Below are positions 1 to 8,253 of a DNA stretch of 64,000 nt, piece by piece. Under the pieces are notes generated by a model. That model had not been told where the DNA came from. It did no database searches and saw nothing but the letters and a program-made list of their open reading frames with translations. The stretch spans positions 1,550,001 through 1,614,000 of the forward strand of contig CAWJGZ010000004.1 in assembly GCA_963842505.1 (NCBI GenBank), read 5' to 3'. The position numbers and the translations under genes are program-made. The DNA comes from PALSA-129 sp963842505 (GTDB taxonomy: Bacteria; Acidobacteriota; Terriglobia; Bryobacterales; Bryobacteraceae). Numbering within the stretch: position 1 is the stretch's first letter; the number at the start of each line of letters is the position of its first letter.

Positions 1-2
1 CG

Positions 3-377
3 ACCCGGACATCCTCGACCCGCACGTTCGGTTCTCACGCCGCCGTGAATTGTCTGGAAGGCGTCGGAATGATCGAAGCGCCGCGCGGCGTGCTGATCCA
101 CCATTACAAGGTGGACGAAACCGGCGCGATCCAAGCCGCCAACCTGATTGTCGCCACCGGCCACAACAACCTGGCCATCAATGGCAGCGTGGCCCAAGTG
201 GCCAGGCGCTTTGTAGACGGCACGCAACTCAAGGAGGGCATGCTGAACCGCATTTCGGCGGTAGTGCGCGCGTACGATCCGTGCCTGAGCTGCGCGACCC
301 ACGCGGACGGCACAATTGGCATGGTAGTGAGGCTGATCGGGCCGGACGGAGAATTGCTGGATAAGATGGAGAATTGA
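3..377 (+). CDS. [NiFe]-hydrogenase large subunit, C-terminal part (5' truncated by window edge)
   Basis: The frame is open from the window edge to a TGA at 375-377, so only about the last 124 residues are present. They contain the second metal-binding motif of [NiFe]-hydrogenase large subunits, read here as DPCLSCATH, whose two cysteines bind the Ni-Fe centre. A GVGMIEAPRG segment lies upstream, as in group 3 cytoplasmic (F420/NAD-coupled type) enzymes. After the His there are about 24 more residues. In this family such a tail is removed by a maturation endopeptidase once nickel is inserted, so the protein should be a precursor. The 3' end overlaps the next gene by 4 bases (TTGA), suggesting translational coupling. 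The subgroup cannot be fixed without the N-terminal half and the small subunit. Confidence 0.85.
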   Translation, partial: TRTSSTRTFGSHAAVNCLEGVGMIEAPRGVLIHHYKVDETGAIQAANLIVATGHNNLAINGSVAQVARRFVDGTQLKEGMLNRISAVVRAYDPCLSCATHADGTIGMVVRLIGPDGELLDKMEN

Positions 378-1162
378 CTCTCTCCATCCCTCTTATCGAT
401 TTCCAAAACGTCACCGTGCGGCGCGGCGGGCGCGTGGCGTTGGACAGCGTAACGCTTACCATCGCGCAGGGCGAGCACGCCGCCATTCTCGGCCCCAACG
501 GTTCCGGCAAATCCACTTTCATTAAACTGATTACGCGGGAGCTCTATCCCTCCATCAAGCCCGAGCCGTGGCGGCTGCGCATCCTGGGCCGCGACCGCTG
601 GCACATTTTCGACCTCCGCCACCACCTGGGCATCGTCTCCAACGACTGGGTGCAGATGTGCACGCGCGATTATTCCGGCTACGAGATCGTGCTTTCGGGC
701 TTTTTCGGCAGCGTCGGCATTTGGCCCAACCACGAGGTGACGCCGCGGATGGAAGAAAAGGCGCGCGCCATCCTGGATCTACTCGAAATCTCCCACCTGG
801 CTGGGCGCAATACCAATGAGATGTCGAGCGGCGAGGCCCGCCGCATCCTGGTCGGCCGAGCGCTGGTCCACGACCCCCAAGCCCTGGTCTTTGACGAGCC
901 GACTTCCAGCCTGGACCTACACGCCACTCAGGAACTGCGCGAGATCCTGCGCAAACTGGCGCGCGCCGGAATCAGCATTCTGATGGTGACGCACCACCTG
1001 CCCGACATCATTCCGGAGATCGGGCGGGTGGTCGCGATCCGCCAGGGCCGCATTTATCGCGATGGGCCGAAGGAGCAGGTGCTGGACTCCGCCACACTGT
1101 CAGCGGTCTTCGGACTCCCCGTGAAAGTGCTTTTGCGCGCGGGCTACTACCACGTGCTATGA
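374..1162 (+). CDS. ABC transporter ATP-binding protein, ModF-like
   Basis: A 262-residue stand-alone nucleotide-binding domain. Walker A is GPNGSGKST at about residues 40-48, the signature loop reads MSSGEARR, Walker B is ALVFDEP, and an H-loop histidine occurs in MVTHHLPD. The overall pattern resembles the COG1119 group (ModF/PhrA ATPases) rather than a classical importer ATPase. The start is a TTG overlapping the hydrogenase stop (TTGA); no better start exists nearby. No permease or substrate-binding gene is adjacent, so the substrate is unknown. Coupling to a hydrogenase gene could mean a role in metal supply or maturation, but this is inference from position only. Confidence 0.8.
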   Translation: MTLSIPLIDFQNVTVRRGGRVALDSVTLTIAQGEHAAILGPNGSGKSTFIKLITRELYPSIKPEPWRLRILGRDRWHIFDLRHHLGIVSNDWVQMCTRDYSGYEIVLSGFFGSVGIWPNHEVTPRMEEKARAILDLLEISHLAGRNTNEMSSGEARRILVGRALVHDPQALVFDEPTSSLDLHATQELREILRKLARAGISILMVTHHLPDIIPEIGRVVAIRQGRIYRDGPKEQVLDSATLSAVFGLPVKVLLRAGYYHVL

Positions 1163-1232
1163 CTCCAGCGGATGGCGGTACTCCCTGGTTGAGCAGATCT
1201 TCGGCAGCGTCGTTCCAATTCATGCACTCACC

Positions 1233-2750
1233 ATGATATCTGCAACACCCGCAAGTACGCTAAACTGGGTGTTTCGAAGGCGGATTTCGTTGAATCGGTT
1301 AGTTCTTCCAGTTATTCTGGCGGTAGCCCTCTCGGCCCGTGCCACCGCCGCCGAACAGGGACAACTTGATGCCAGCCAGTCACTTTTCACCGTGATGGCC
1401 GCCATCAACGCCGCCGGATACGACGCTGGTCTGGTTTCCCCCAACAATAATCCGCTTCGCAACACCATTCGCGCCGAGCTCGCCACACGCAATATTCTTT
1501 GCTTGGCCGCCCTGAAAGTCTTTTTTCAGGAGCACCATCAGACCAACGATACGGCCGAACTCAGCCAGTACATCTCCTTCGCGCTCACTGTCGGCGGCCC
1601 TCCGGATTTCGCGGTGAAAGTGCGCCAGGTGGACATTCCTCCCGATGTCACTCCGCTGCTCGCCCTCTCGCCCCTGCTGGCCACTTTTTATAAGCAAGCC
1701 GGCATCGCGGAATTGTGGGCCAGTGCGCAGCCCGCCATCGATCAAATGATTGCGCCCTATCACGCACCCGTCAGCGAAGCTGTTTTGCAGACCAACGCTT
1801 ACCTGCACCAGCCGACTACCGGCATGCCCGGCCACCATTTTCAGATCTTCGTGGAGCCGCTGGCCCCGCCCAACCAGGTTCAATCCCGGAGCTATGGCAC
1901 CGAGTACACCATCGTGGTGACGCCATCGGCCGCGCCGCGTGTGGCTGAGATCCGCCGGGCCTACCTGTACTACCTGCTGGATCCCATGGCGACGCGCAAT
2001 GAGGATATCCTGAACCGCAAGAAACCGCTGGCGGATCACGTGCAGCGTGCCGAACTGTTGGGCAATGCGTACAAGCAGGATTTCCTGTTGCTCACCACGG
2101 GATCGCTGGTGCGCGCCGTGGAGGCCCGCATGGATCACAAGCCGCAGGCGGTCCAGGATGCCTTGCGGGAAGGTTATATTCTGGCTCCCTACTTCTTCGA
2201 GGCGCTGGCTGCTTACGAAAAGCAGGAGCTGGCGATGACCCTTTACTACACCAGCATGGTGCAGGCCATCGACCTCTATAAAGAGGATACGCGCCTGGCC
2301 TCGGTGCAGTTCGACAGGCCGGAACCGGCCCCGCCGGTGGCGCCCGCAAAGCCGGCTCCGCCGCCAACCCCGCCGGTGCTCGAAACGCTCAAGAGCGCGG
2401 AGCAATTGCTCAAAGACAAGGAATGGGAAAAGGCCGAGAAGCTCTTCCAGCAGGCCCTGCAACAGGCCACCAGGAAATCCGAGCAGGCCGCCGGGTATTA
2501 CGGACTGGCGCGTATCGCGCTGGGGCAGGACAATCCGGACGACGCCGAAACGCTCCTGGAGCATACGCTGGAGATGGAACCCGAGGCGGCCATTCACGCC
2601 TGGGCTTTAGTCTACCTGGGAAAACTGAAATTGGAAGTGGGGGAACGCGAAAAAGCCGCCCTCTGCTTTCAGGATGCTTTGAAAGTGGAAGGCGCTACCG
2701 AACTGGCGCGCACCGAAGCGCAAAAAGGCTTGCAACAGATTTCGAAGTAA
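1233..2750 (+). CDS. exported TPR protein
   Basis: A 505-residue protein with a basic N-terminus (RRR) and a hydrophobic stretch (VLPVILAVALSA) ending in an Ala-rich cleavage-like site, so it is probably exported. The middle has no motif I recognise. After a Pro/Ala-rich linker (near residues 365-385) the C-terminal 130 residues form tetratricopeptide-like helices (KDKEWEKAEKLFQQAL, GYYGLARIALGQ, WALVYLGKLKLEVGEREKA). An internal TTG at 1290 would begin directly at the signal peptide (LNRLVLP) and may be the true start. It precedes another TPR protein by 25 bp and probably shares its transcript. A scaffold role in the periplasm is inferred. Confidence 0.8.
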   Translation: MISATPASTLNWVFRRRISLNRLVLPVILAVALSARATAAEQGQLDASQSLFTVMAAINAAGYDAGLVSPNNNPLRNTIRAELATRNILCLAALKVFFQEHHQTNDTAELSQYISFALTVGGPPDFAVKVRQVDIPPDVTPLLALSPLLATFYKQAGIAELWASAQPAIDQMIAPYHAPVSEAVLQTNAYLHQPTTGMPGHHFQIFVEPLAPPNQVQSRSYGTEYTIVVTPSAAPRVAEIRRAYLYYLLDPMATRNEDILNRKKPLADHVQRAELLGNAYKQDFLLLTTGSLVRAVEARMDHKPQAVQDALREGYILAPYFFEALAAYEKQELAMTLYYTSMVQAIDLYKEDTRLASVQFDRPEPAPPVAPAKPAPPPTPPVLETLKSAEQLLKDKEWEKAEKLFQQALQQATRKSEQAAGYYGLARIALGQDNPDDAETLLEHTLEMEPEAAIHAWALVYLGKLKLEVGEREKAALCFQDALKVEGATELARTEAQKGLQQISK

Positions 2751-2775
2751 TTAGGAAACTTGAAGGAGTTTTGCA

Positions 2776-3561
2776 ATGAAACGTATGATTTTCACCGGTA
2801 TCCTGGCTTTGGCAACCGGTTTCGCGGCCCTGGCCGCTCCCCAGGCCGCACCGGCCCAAGCGAAGGGACCCTCGCCGAAGTCGCCGGCGGAAGCCAAGGC
2901 GGTCATGGCATTGAATGCGGCCGGGCAAAGCAACGACCCCGACGCGATGATCAAGGCCGCCAACGATCTGCTCACCAAATTCACCGATACCGATTACAAG
3001 GAATACGCCCTCAGCATGGAAGCCAAGGCTTACCAGGGCAAGGGTGACTGGGAACACGCCCAAGTCTACGGGCAGCAGGCGCTTCAGGTGAATCCCAAGT
3101 CCTACACGATGTTGTTGCTGGTGGGTGAAGTTATGGCGGGGCACATTGGCGACCACGACCTCGATCGCCAGGAGAAACTCACAAATGCCACCAAGGATTT
3201 CACCGACACCATCGAGATCGTGAAAACCGCCCCCAAGCCGAATGCCCAGGTCACCGACGATCAGTGGGCCGAGTACAAGAAATATACCATCGCCGAGGCG
3301 CACAACGGCCTGGGTATGCTGGCGATCGTGCGCAAGGATTGGGACACCGGCATCGCCGAATTCACGGCTGCCATCGAGGGCGACCCGCAAGATGCCTACC
3401 AGACCCGCCTGGCCTCGGTTTACCTGTCGGCCGGCAAACTCGATGAGGCGATCGCCATCTGCGACAAGCTGCTGGCGAATCCCTCTCTGCATCCGGCGAT
3501 CAAGCAGGTGGTGACCAACCTGAGGAGCACCGCGGTCTCGGTCAAGAGCAAGAAGCAATAG
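2776..3561 (+). CDS. exported TPR protein
   Basis: A 261-residue protein starting at ATG with an AAGGAGT ribosome-binding site (about 2762-2768). The N-terminus is a signal peptide (MKRMIFTGILALATGFAALA) followed by a Pro/Ala-rich stretch. The rest is helical with TPR signatures, such as DWEHAQVYGQQALQVNP, NGLGMLAIVRKDWDTGIAEF and ASVYLSAGKLDEAI. It lies between another TPR protein and RNase III and is probably co-transcribed with the former. No catalytic motif is visible; I infer a periplasmic protein-interaction role and do not assign a specific function. Confidence 0.85.
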   Translation: MKRMIFTGILALATGFAALAAPQAAPAQAKGPSPKSPAEAKAVMALNAAGQSNDPDAMIKAANDLLTKFTDTDYKEYALSMEAKAYQGKGDWEHAQVYGQQALQVNPKSYTMLLLVGEVMAGHIGDHDLDRQEKLTNATKDFTDTIEIVKTAPKPNAQVTDDQWAEYKKYTIAEAHNGLGMLAIVRKDWDTGIAEFTAAIEGDPQDAYQTRLASVYLSAGKLDEAIAICDKLLANPSLHPAIKQVVTNLRSTAVSVKSKKQ

Positions 3562-3572
3562 CGCTGTCTTTC

Positions 3573-4340
3573 ATGCGCGCGCCGCTCGAATCGCTGGAAT
3601 CCAGGATCAATTACCGGTTCTCACAACCGGAATTGCTGCGCCGCGCGCTCACTCACAGTTCCGCCGCCAACGAAGCGCACGGGGGCGCAGGCTCTCCGCA
3701 AGACGACAACGAACAGTTGGAGTTTCTGGGCGATTCGGTCCTCGGGTTTCTCATTTCGGAAGCTCTGGTCCTCCGCCACCCCGAGTTTCGCGAAGGCGAT
3801 CTCTCACAGCTCAAAGCCCACCTGGTGAGCGCCGCCCACCTCCACGGCGTAGCTCGGCGGCTGGACCTCGGCAGCTATCTCGAGTTGGGTCGCAGCGAGG
3901 AAATGAGCGGCGGCCGCGCTAAGAAAACGCTGCTGGTGGATGGACTGGAAGCCCTGATCGCGGCCATTTACCTGGACGGCGGCGACGAAGCCGTCCGCGA
4001 TTTCGTCGCTGCCAACGTGCTGGATGCGCCATTCTCCGGCGACGAGGAGGCGGGCACCGACATCCAGCCCGCCATCACCAACTTCAAGAGCGCACTCCAG
4101 GAGCTGGCTCAGTCCCGCCAACTGCCAGCGCCGCGCTATACCGTGATCGGCGAGCGCGGCCCCGAGCATTCCAAGACTTTCACCGTGGAAGTGCGGGTGG
4201 GCAAAGACTGGACCGGCCAAGCCGACGGCCGGACCAAGAAGGTGGCCGCCCAACGGGCCGCCCGCGGAGTCTTCGAACGCATGGGGCAGGACGCGCCGCC
4301 CGCGCCGGAAGCTTCCAGCGAAATCCCGCCCGACCCGTAA
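3573..4340 (+). CDS. rnc: ribonuclease III
   Basis: A 255-residue endonuclease for double-stranded RNA (rRNA precursors, structured mRNAs). The RNase III signature NEQLEFLGDSVLGF lies near residues 49-62; its Glu and Asp bind the catalytic metal. The second metal-binding segment is in LLVDGLEALIAAIYLDGG. The C-terminal third is a double-stranded RNA-binding domain, with FKSALQELAQ at its start and the KKVAAQRAARGVFE helix at its end. Length is slightly above the usual 220-240 because of a Gly/Asp-rich insert before the signature and a Pro-rich tail. The start ATG lies 11 bp after the preceding TPR gene. Confidence 0.95.
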   Translation: MRAPLESLESRINYRFSQPELLRRALTHSSAANEAHGGAGSPQDDNEQLEFLGDSVLGFLISEALVLRHPEFREGDLSQLKAHLVSAAHLHGVARRLDLGSYLELGRSEEMSGGRAKKTLLVDGLEALIAAIYLDGGDEAVRDFVAANVLDAPFSGDEEAGTDIQPAITNFKSALQELAQSRQLPAPRYTVIGERGPEHSKTFTVEVRVGKDWTGQADGRTKKVAAQRAARGVFERMGQDAPPAPEASSEIPPDP

Positions 4341-4453
4341 GCACCGGCATTTTCGGAGTTGCGGAGCGATGTGCGATGCGATACAAATAGCTCATCGAAC
4401 GGTCGGGTTTACCAGCGGAGCGGGTCGTCTCCGCGTACAGGAATTCCAAGGTT

Positions 4454-5482
4454 CTGGTCACCGGAGGGCTGGGGTTCATCGGCAGCAACCTGGCTCTGCG
4501 GCTGGCACGGGCAGGCGCCTGTGTCACGGTGGTGGACTCTGCCGTGCCGGGCTGCGGGGCGAATTGGCATAACATCGCGGCCGCCGGCGGTGATGTGCGC
4601 GTCATCCTGGCCGACATCGCCGACGCCGCTTCCTTCGCCGCCGAAATCCGCGGCTGCTCCGTCATCTTTAACCTCGCCGGCGAGGTCAGCCACATCCACA
4701 GCATGCGCCGGCCGTGCCGCGACGCCGCGCTGAATTCGACCGCCCAACTTCGTTTTCTGGAGGAGTGCTCCCGGCAGGCGCCCGGCGTGCGCGTGGTTTA
4801 CGCCGGCACGCGCCAGATTTACGGCGCACCGCGGTATCTGCCGGTGGACGAATCTCATCCGGTCCAACCCGTCGATTTCAACGGCATCCACAAGTTCTCC
4901 GCCACTGCCTACCATCTGCTATGGAGCGCCATGGGCCGCATCGACGGGCGCGTGCTCTGCCTCACGAATGTGTACGGCCCGCGCATGGCGCTCGGCCTCA
5001 CCTGCCAGGGCTTCCTTGGCAATTTTGTGCGCCGCGCCCTGTTGCGCCAGCCGATCGAAGTCTTCGGCGATGGCCGCCAGTTGCGCGACCCGGTGTATGT
5101 GGATGACGCGGTCGACGCGTTCCTGTTGGCGGGCGCGTCGCAAGCTCCGCAATCGCGTCTCTGGAACGTGGGCGGCGGGGCCACTCTGCCGCTGGCGCAG
5201 ATCGCCTGCATCATGAGCGCCGCGGTGGGCATGGCCGGCCCCGTCTTCGAGCCGTTTCCCGAGGAGCAAAAGAGTATCGATATCGGCAGCTACTCGAGCG
5301 ATTCGACTCTCATCCGCACGGAACTCGGCTGGCAGCCGGCAGTGGCCTTCGAGCAGGGAGTTTGCCAGACGCTGGAGTACTTCGAGCGCGAGTTCCTTCA
5401 CTACCTTCGGGCCGAAGATTGGAAGCCCGAGTGTGCCCTCCAGGAGGTCCCGGTCCTGGGCCAGGCCGTGCCAGCCGCATGA
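4454..5482 (+). CDS. NAD-dependent epimerase/dehydratase (extended SDR)
   Basis: An extended short-chain dehydrogenase acting on a nucleotide sugar. The NAD-binding fold starts upstream of the first usual start codon (GTG 4529): residues TGGLGFIGSNLA are encoded at about 4460-4495. An in-frame TAG at 4388-4390 limits extension, and no ATG, GTG or TTG lies between it and the fold. The start given here (CTG 4454) is therefore only approximate. The catalytic YxxxK position reads NGIHK, with Asn for Tyr, and the Ser/Thr loop reads AGTRQIYG; I recall similar patterns (STRQVYG, VNGINK) in some sugar epimerases. The C-terminus has GDGRQLRDPVYVDDAV and WNVGGG. It overlaps the next gene by 4 bp (ATGA). 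Confidence 0.8.
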   Translation: MVTGGLGFIGSNLALRLARAGACVTVVDSAVPGCGANWHNIAAAGGDVRVILADIADAASFAAEIRGCSVIFNLAGEVSHIHSMRRPCRDAALNSTAQLRFLEECSRQAPGVRVVYAGTRQIYGAPRYLPVDESHPVQPVDFNGIHKFSATAYHLLWSAMGRIDGRVLCLTNVYGPRMALGLTCQGFLGNFVRRALLRQPIEVFGDGRQLRDPVYVDDAVDAFLLAGASQAPQSRLWNVGGGATLPLAQIACIMSAAVGMAGPVFEPFPEEQKSIDIGSYSSDSTLIRTELGWQPAVAFEQGVCQTLEYFEREFLHYLRAEDWKPECALQEVPVLGQAVPAA

Positions 5483-6240
5483 GCGGCTATATGAACCCGG
5501 CGGAATTCGCCAACATTCGAAACCGCGAACGCGACTTCTGGTGGTACCGCGGAATGCGCGAGATCTTCTTCCGCTTCCTGGACCGCCATCTGGCGGGCCG
5601 CAAAATCGGGCGTGCGCTGGATGCCGGCTGTGGCACCGGTTACCTTTCTTCACTCATGCGGAACCAGCGCCACTGGCCGGTCGTGCCCGTGGACATCAGT
5701 GGGGAGGGCATCCGCTACGCCCGCGAACAGGGTGTCGAATGCGCGGTACAAGGCGATACCACCAGGCTCCCCTTCGCCGATAGGACTTTCGACCTCGTGG
5801 TGTCGGTCGACGTGCTGGCCCACCTTCCGCCCGGAGACGAAGCGCGCGCCGCCGCCGAACTGACTCGCGTTCTCGCTCCGGGCGGGGTGCTGGCCCTGCG
5901 AACCTCCGCTCTCGACATCTTACGCAGCCGCCATTCCGAGTTCGTCGCGGAACGCCAGCGTTTCACGCGCGGCCGCCTGGTCCGTCTCTTCGAGGGCGCC
6001 GGCCTGCACATCCGCCGCTGCACGTATGCCAACTCGCTGCTCCTGCCCGTGGCGCTTGCCAAGTTCCGCATCTGGGAGCCCCTGCTGCGTCAAACGCCCA
6101 CCACCGGACTGGCCCCGGTGGCGCCATGGCTGGACCGCCTGCTGCATGTTCCGCTGGCCCTGGAATCGGTCTGGATCGGCGCCGGCCGCGGCTTTCCCGC
6201 GGGCCAATCTCTGCTTCTGATCGGTGAGAAGATAACTTAA
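5479..6240 (+). CDS. class I SAM-dependent methyltransferase
   Basis: A 253-residue methyltransferase, started at the ATG that overlaps the epimerase stop (ATGA). Motif I is ALDAGCGTGYLS, followed by the acidic end of strand 2 (VPVDIS), motif II-like FDLVVSVDVLAHL and motif III around LAPGGVLALRTS. The aromatic N-terminus (RERDFWWYRGMREIFF) is typical of methyltransferases found beside DPM1-like glycosyltransferases in lipid or sugar modification cassettes. The acceptor is not identifiable. The next gene starts directly after its TAA. Confidence 0.85.
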   Translation: MSGYMNPAEFANIRNRERDFWWYRGMREIFFRFLDRHLAGRKIGRALDAGCGTGYLSSLMRNQRHWPVVPVDISGEGIRYAREQGVECAVQGDTTRLPFADRTFDLVVSVDVLAHLPPGDEARAAAELTRVLAPGGVLALRTSALDILRSRHSEFVAERQRFTRGRLVRLFEGAGLHIRRCTYANSLLLPVALAKFRIWEPLLRQTPTTGLAPVAPWLDRLLHVPLALESVWIGAGRGFPAGQSLLLIGEKIT

Positions 6241-6957
6241 ATGGAAGCGCCCAAGTTTCCGTCGTTGAGCGTGTTTTTCCCGGCGTATAACGACGCCCCG
6301 TCGCTGCCGGCGCTCATCCACAAGACTTTCGCGGTCCTGGAGCAGTACGTGGACGATTACGAAGTGGTCGTAGTCAACGATGGAAGCTCCGACGATACCG
6401 GGGCCGTCCTTGAAGAATTAAGCCGCGAGTTCTCGCCCCACTTGCGCGTCGAAACCCATCCGGAGAACCGGGGGTATGGCGGCGCGCTGCGCACGGGTTT
6501 CGCCACGGCCACGCGGGAATTTGTTTTTTATACGGATGGCGACGGCCAGTATGACGTGGGGGAGTTACCCCGCCTGCTCGAACTCGTGACGCCGCAAACC
6601 GGGCTGGTCAACGGCTACAAGCTGGAGCGCCACGACCCGGCTCACCGCATCTGGATCGGCACGATTTACAATTTCTGCGCGCGCCTGCTCTTCCGTATCC
6701 GGATCCGCGACATCGACTGCGACTATCGTCTGATTCGCCGCGAACTGCTCAATCGCATTCACCTCACTTCCACCAGTGGAACCATCTGCGTCGAGCTAGT
6801 CCGCAAGTTGGAGTTGAGCGGCTGTCAGGTGGCGGAGATCGGCGTGCACCACTATCCCCGGCTGCACGGGACGTCGCAGTTTTTCCGCCTTCGCTCGCTG
6901 GGCGTCACGTTCGTGCAACTCCTCCGCTTGTGGATCAGGCTGGTGATCCTGCAATGA
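6241..6957 (+). CDS. glycosyltransferase family 2 (DPM1/ArnC-like)
   Basis: A 238-residue GT-A fold transferase. It has the nucleotide-sugar loop (SVFFPAYND), VVVNDGSSDDT, a conserved ENRGYGGALRTGF segment and DGDGQYD, where the DxD-like aspartates coordinate the metal. The organisation resembles dolichyl/undecaprenyl-phosphate mannosyl- or aminosugar transferases. Unlike ArnC it lacks the two long C-terminal membrane helices and ends after a basic and hydrophobic tail. ATG lies immediately after the previous stop, and its own stop overlaps the DegT gene (ATGA). The four genes probably make and attach one modified sugar. Confidence 0.85.
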   Translation: MEAPKFPSLSVFFPAYNDAPSLPALIHKTFAVLEQYVDDYEVVVVNDGSSDDTGAVLEELSREFSPHLRVETHPENRGYGGALRTGFATATREFVFYTDGDGQYDVGELPRLLELVTPQTGLVNGYKLERHDPAHRIWIGTIYNFCARLLFRIRIRDIDCDYRLIRRELLNRIHLTSTSGTICVELVRKLELSGCQVAEIGVHHYPRLHGTSQFFRLRSLGVTFVQLLRLWIRLVILQ

Positions 6958-8060
6958 ACATCCCCATGATGGATCTGCGGCCTCTCCTCGCGGCCACCGA
7001 ACCGGCATGGCGGGCCAACCTCCGCGCTCTGTTCGAGCGCATGCAGTTTGTGCTGGGCGAACAGGTGGCGGCCTTCGAGCGGGAGCTTGCCCGGTCTTTT
7101 GGCGCGGGCCACGCCGTAGCGGTAGGCTCCGGAACGGCTGCCATCGAGCTCTCGCTACGCGCCGCCGGCATGGGCGAAAGCGGACGGGAAATCATTGTCC
7201 CCGCGCTCACCTCGCCCTTTACCGCGCAAGCCGTGCTCGCCGCCGGATGCCGGCCGCGCTTCGCCGACGTCCTGCCCGATTCCCTGCTGCTTGATCCTCA
7301 GAATGTCGAATCACGCATCCGCAAGCGCACCGCCGCGATCCTCGCCGTCCATCTTTACGGACAGCCTGCCTCGCTCGCCGAACTTTCGAAACTGGCGCGC
7401 CTGTGCCGCGTCGCTCTGCTGCAGGATGCCTGCCAGGCTCATGGAGCGCAATCGGACGGCCGCCCCTTCACGCGTTTCTCCCGCGCCGTGGCGTACAGTT
7501 TCTATCCCACCAAGAACCTGCCGTGCCTGGGCGATGGCGGCGCCGTGCTCACGGATTCGCGCTCCGCCGCGCACCAGCTTCGCCTCTTGCGCGACGGCGG
7601 CCGCCGCAACGACCAGACCAGCCGCATCCGCGCGCTCAACACGCGCCTCGACGAAATGCAAGCCTGCTACCTGCGCGCCTTTCTGCCCAAACTGGCCGAG
7701 TGGAATGCCCGGCGCGCCCGCCTGGCCGCGCTCTACGACCAGGCCCTTGCCGGTTGCGGCCCGCTCCGTCCGGTGGCGCGCACCGCGGATTCCGTTTGTC
7801 ATTTGTACGTCGTTCGTGCGCTTCGCCGTGATCGCCTGCGTCAATACCTGGCGAAGCACGGCATCTCGACCGGCGTTCACTATCCCGTGCCGCTGCACCT
7901 GCAGCCCGCTTTCAGCGATTGCGGAGCGAAGCGCGGCGATCTGCCCATCGCCGAACGCGCCTGCCGCCAGGTTTTGTCGCTGCCCCTCTGGCCCCATCTG
8001 CCGGAATCGGCCGTGGAGCAGGTAGCCGCCTACATCCGCGACTTTTACCGGCGTTCGTAG
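6954..8060 (+). CDS. DegT/DnrJ/EryC1/StrS family PLP-dependent sugar aminotransferase
   Basis: A 368-residue enzyme of the fold type I aminotransferases that transaminate keto-sugar nucleotides. Visible features are GSGTAAIELSL near residue 60, PALTSPFTAQAV, LQDACQAHGA (Asp contacting the PLP ring), the PLP-lysine context SFYPTKNLPCLGDGG, NTRLDEMQA and the C-terminal HYPVPLHLQ. The ATG at 6954 overlaps the GT2 stop by 4 bp. Together with the SDR, methyltransferase and GT2 it suggests synthesis and transfer of an aminated, methylated deoxy sugar; the exact sugar is not predictable. Confidence 0.88.
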   Translation: MNIPMMDLRPLLAATEPAWRANLRALFERMQFVLGEQVAAFERELARSFGAGHAVAVGSGTAAIELSLRAAGMGESGREIIVPALTSPFTAQAVLAAGCRPRFADVLPDSLLLDPQNVESRIRKRTAAILAVHLYGQPASLAELSKLARLCRVALLQDACQAHGAQSDGRPFTRFSRAVAYSFYPTKNLPCLGDGGAVLTDSRSAAHQLRLLRDGGRRNDQTSRIRALNTRLDEMQACYLRAFLPKLAEWNARRARLAALYDQALAGCGPLRPVARTADSVCHLYVVRALRRDRLRQYLAKHGISTGVHYPVPLHLQPAFSDCGAKRGDLPIAERACRQVLSLPLWPHLPESAVEQVAAYIRDFYRRS

Positions 8061-8068
8061 TGGAAACC

Positions 8069-8253
8069 CTAGCCCGCTTTTCTCACCAGGTTTCGTCGCG
8101 AGGCGCGTCAGCAGGCTGCGGATACGAGGCGCGCGCCGCTCAGCGCGCGCAGGCATACTGGAACAGTATGTCGAGCACGCTGAGCAAGCGCAACGAAGTA
8201 GACGCGGCCTGATCACGCGCCGCAGCAGAAAGCTGGTGAGAAATGCGGGCTAG
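8069..8253. repeat. 185-bp MITE-like element, copy 1
   Basis: Nearly identical to 32521-32705 (3 differences in 185 by eye, same orientation). The ends are inverted repeats: CTAGCCCGC at the left, and at the right CTGGTGAGAAATGCGGG followed by CTAG. The arms match over 21 bp with one mismatch. Inside lie a GC-alternating palindrome (about 8129-8150) and a perfect hairpin CATACTG-GAA-CAGTATG (8154-8170). Sub-terminal segments are also partly complementary, so the whole element could fold into one long hairpin. It encodes no plausible protein. The flanking CTAG fits a YTAR-type target as used by some IS5 relatives (inference). The right CTAG supplies the stop codon of the minus-strand amidohydrolase. 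Confidence 0.8.

Noticed and set aside
7311..8216. 301-codon minus-strand frame sharing its first residues with one at 32432-32668
   Set aside because: The shared part is the 185-bp repeat read on the minus strand and the rest is antisense to the aminotransferase gene.
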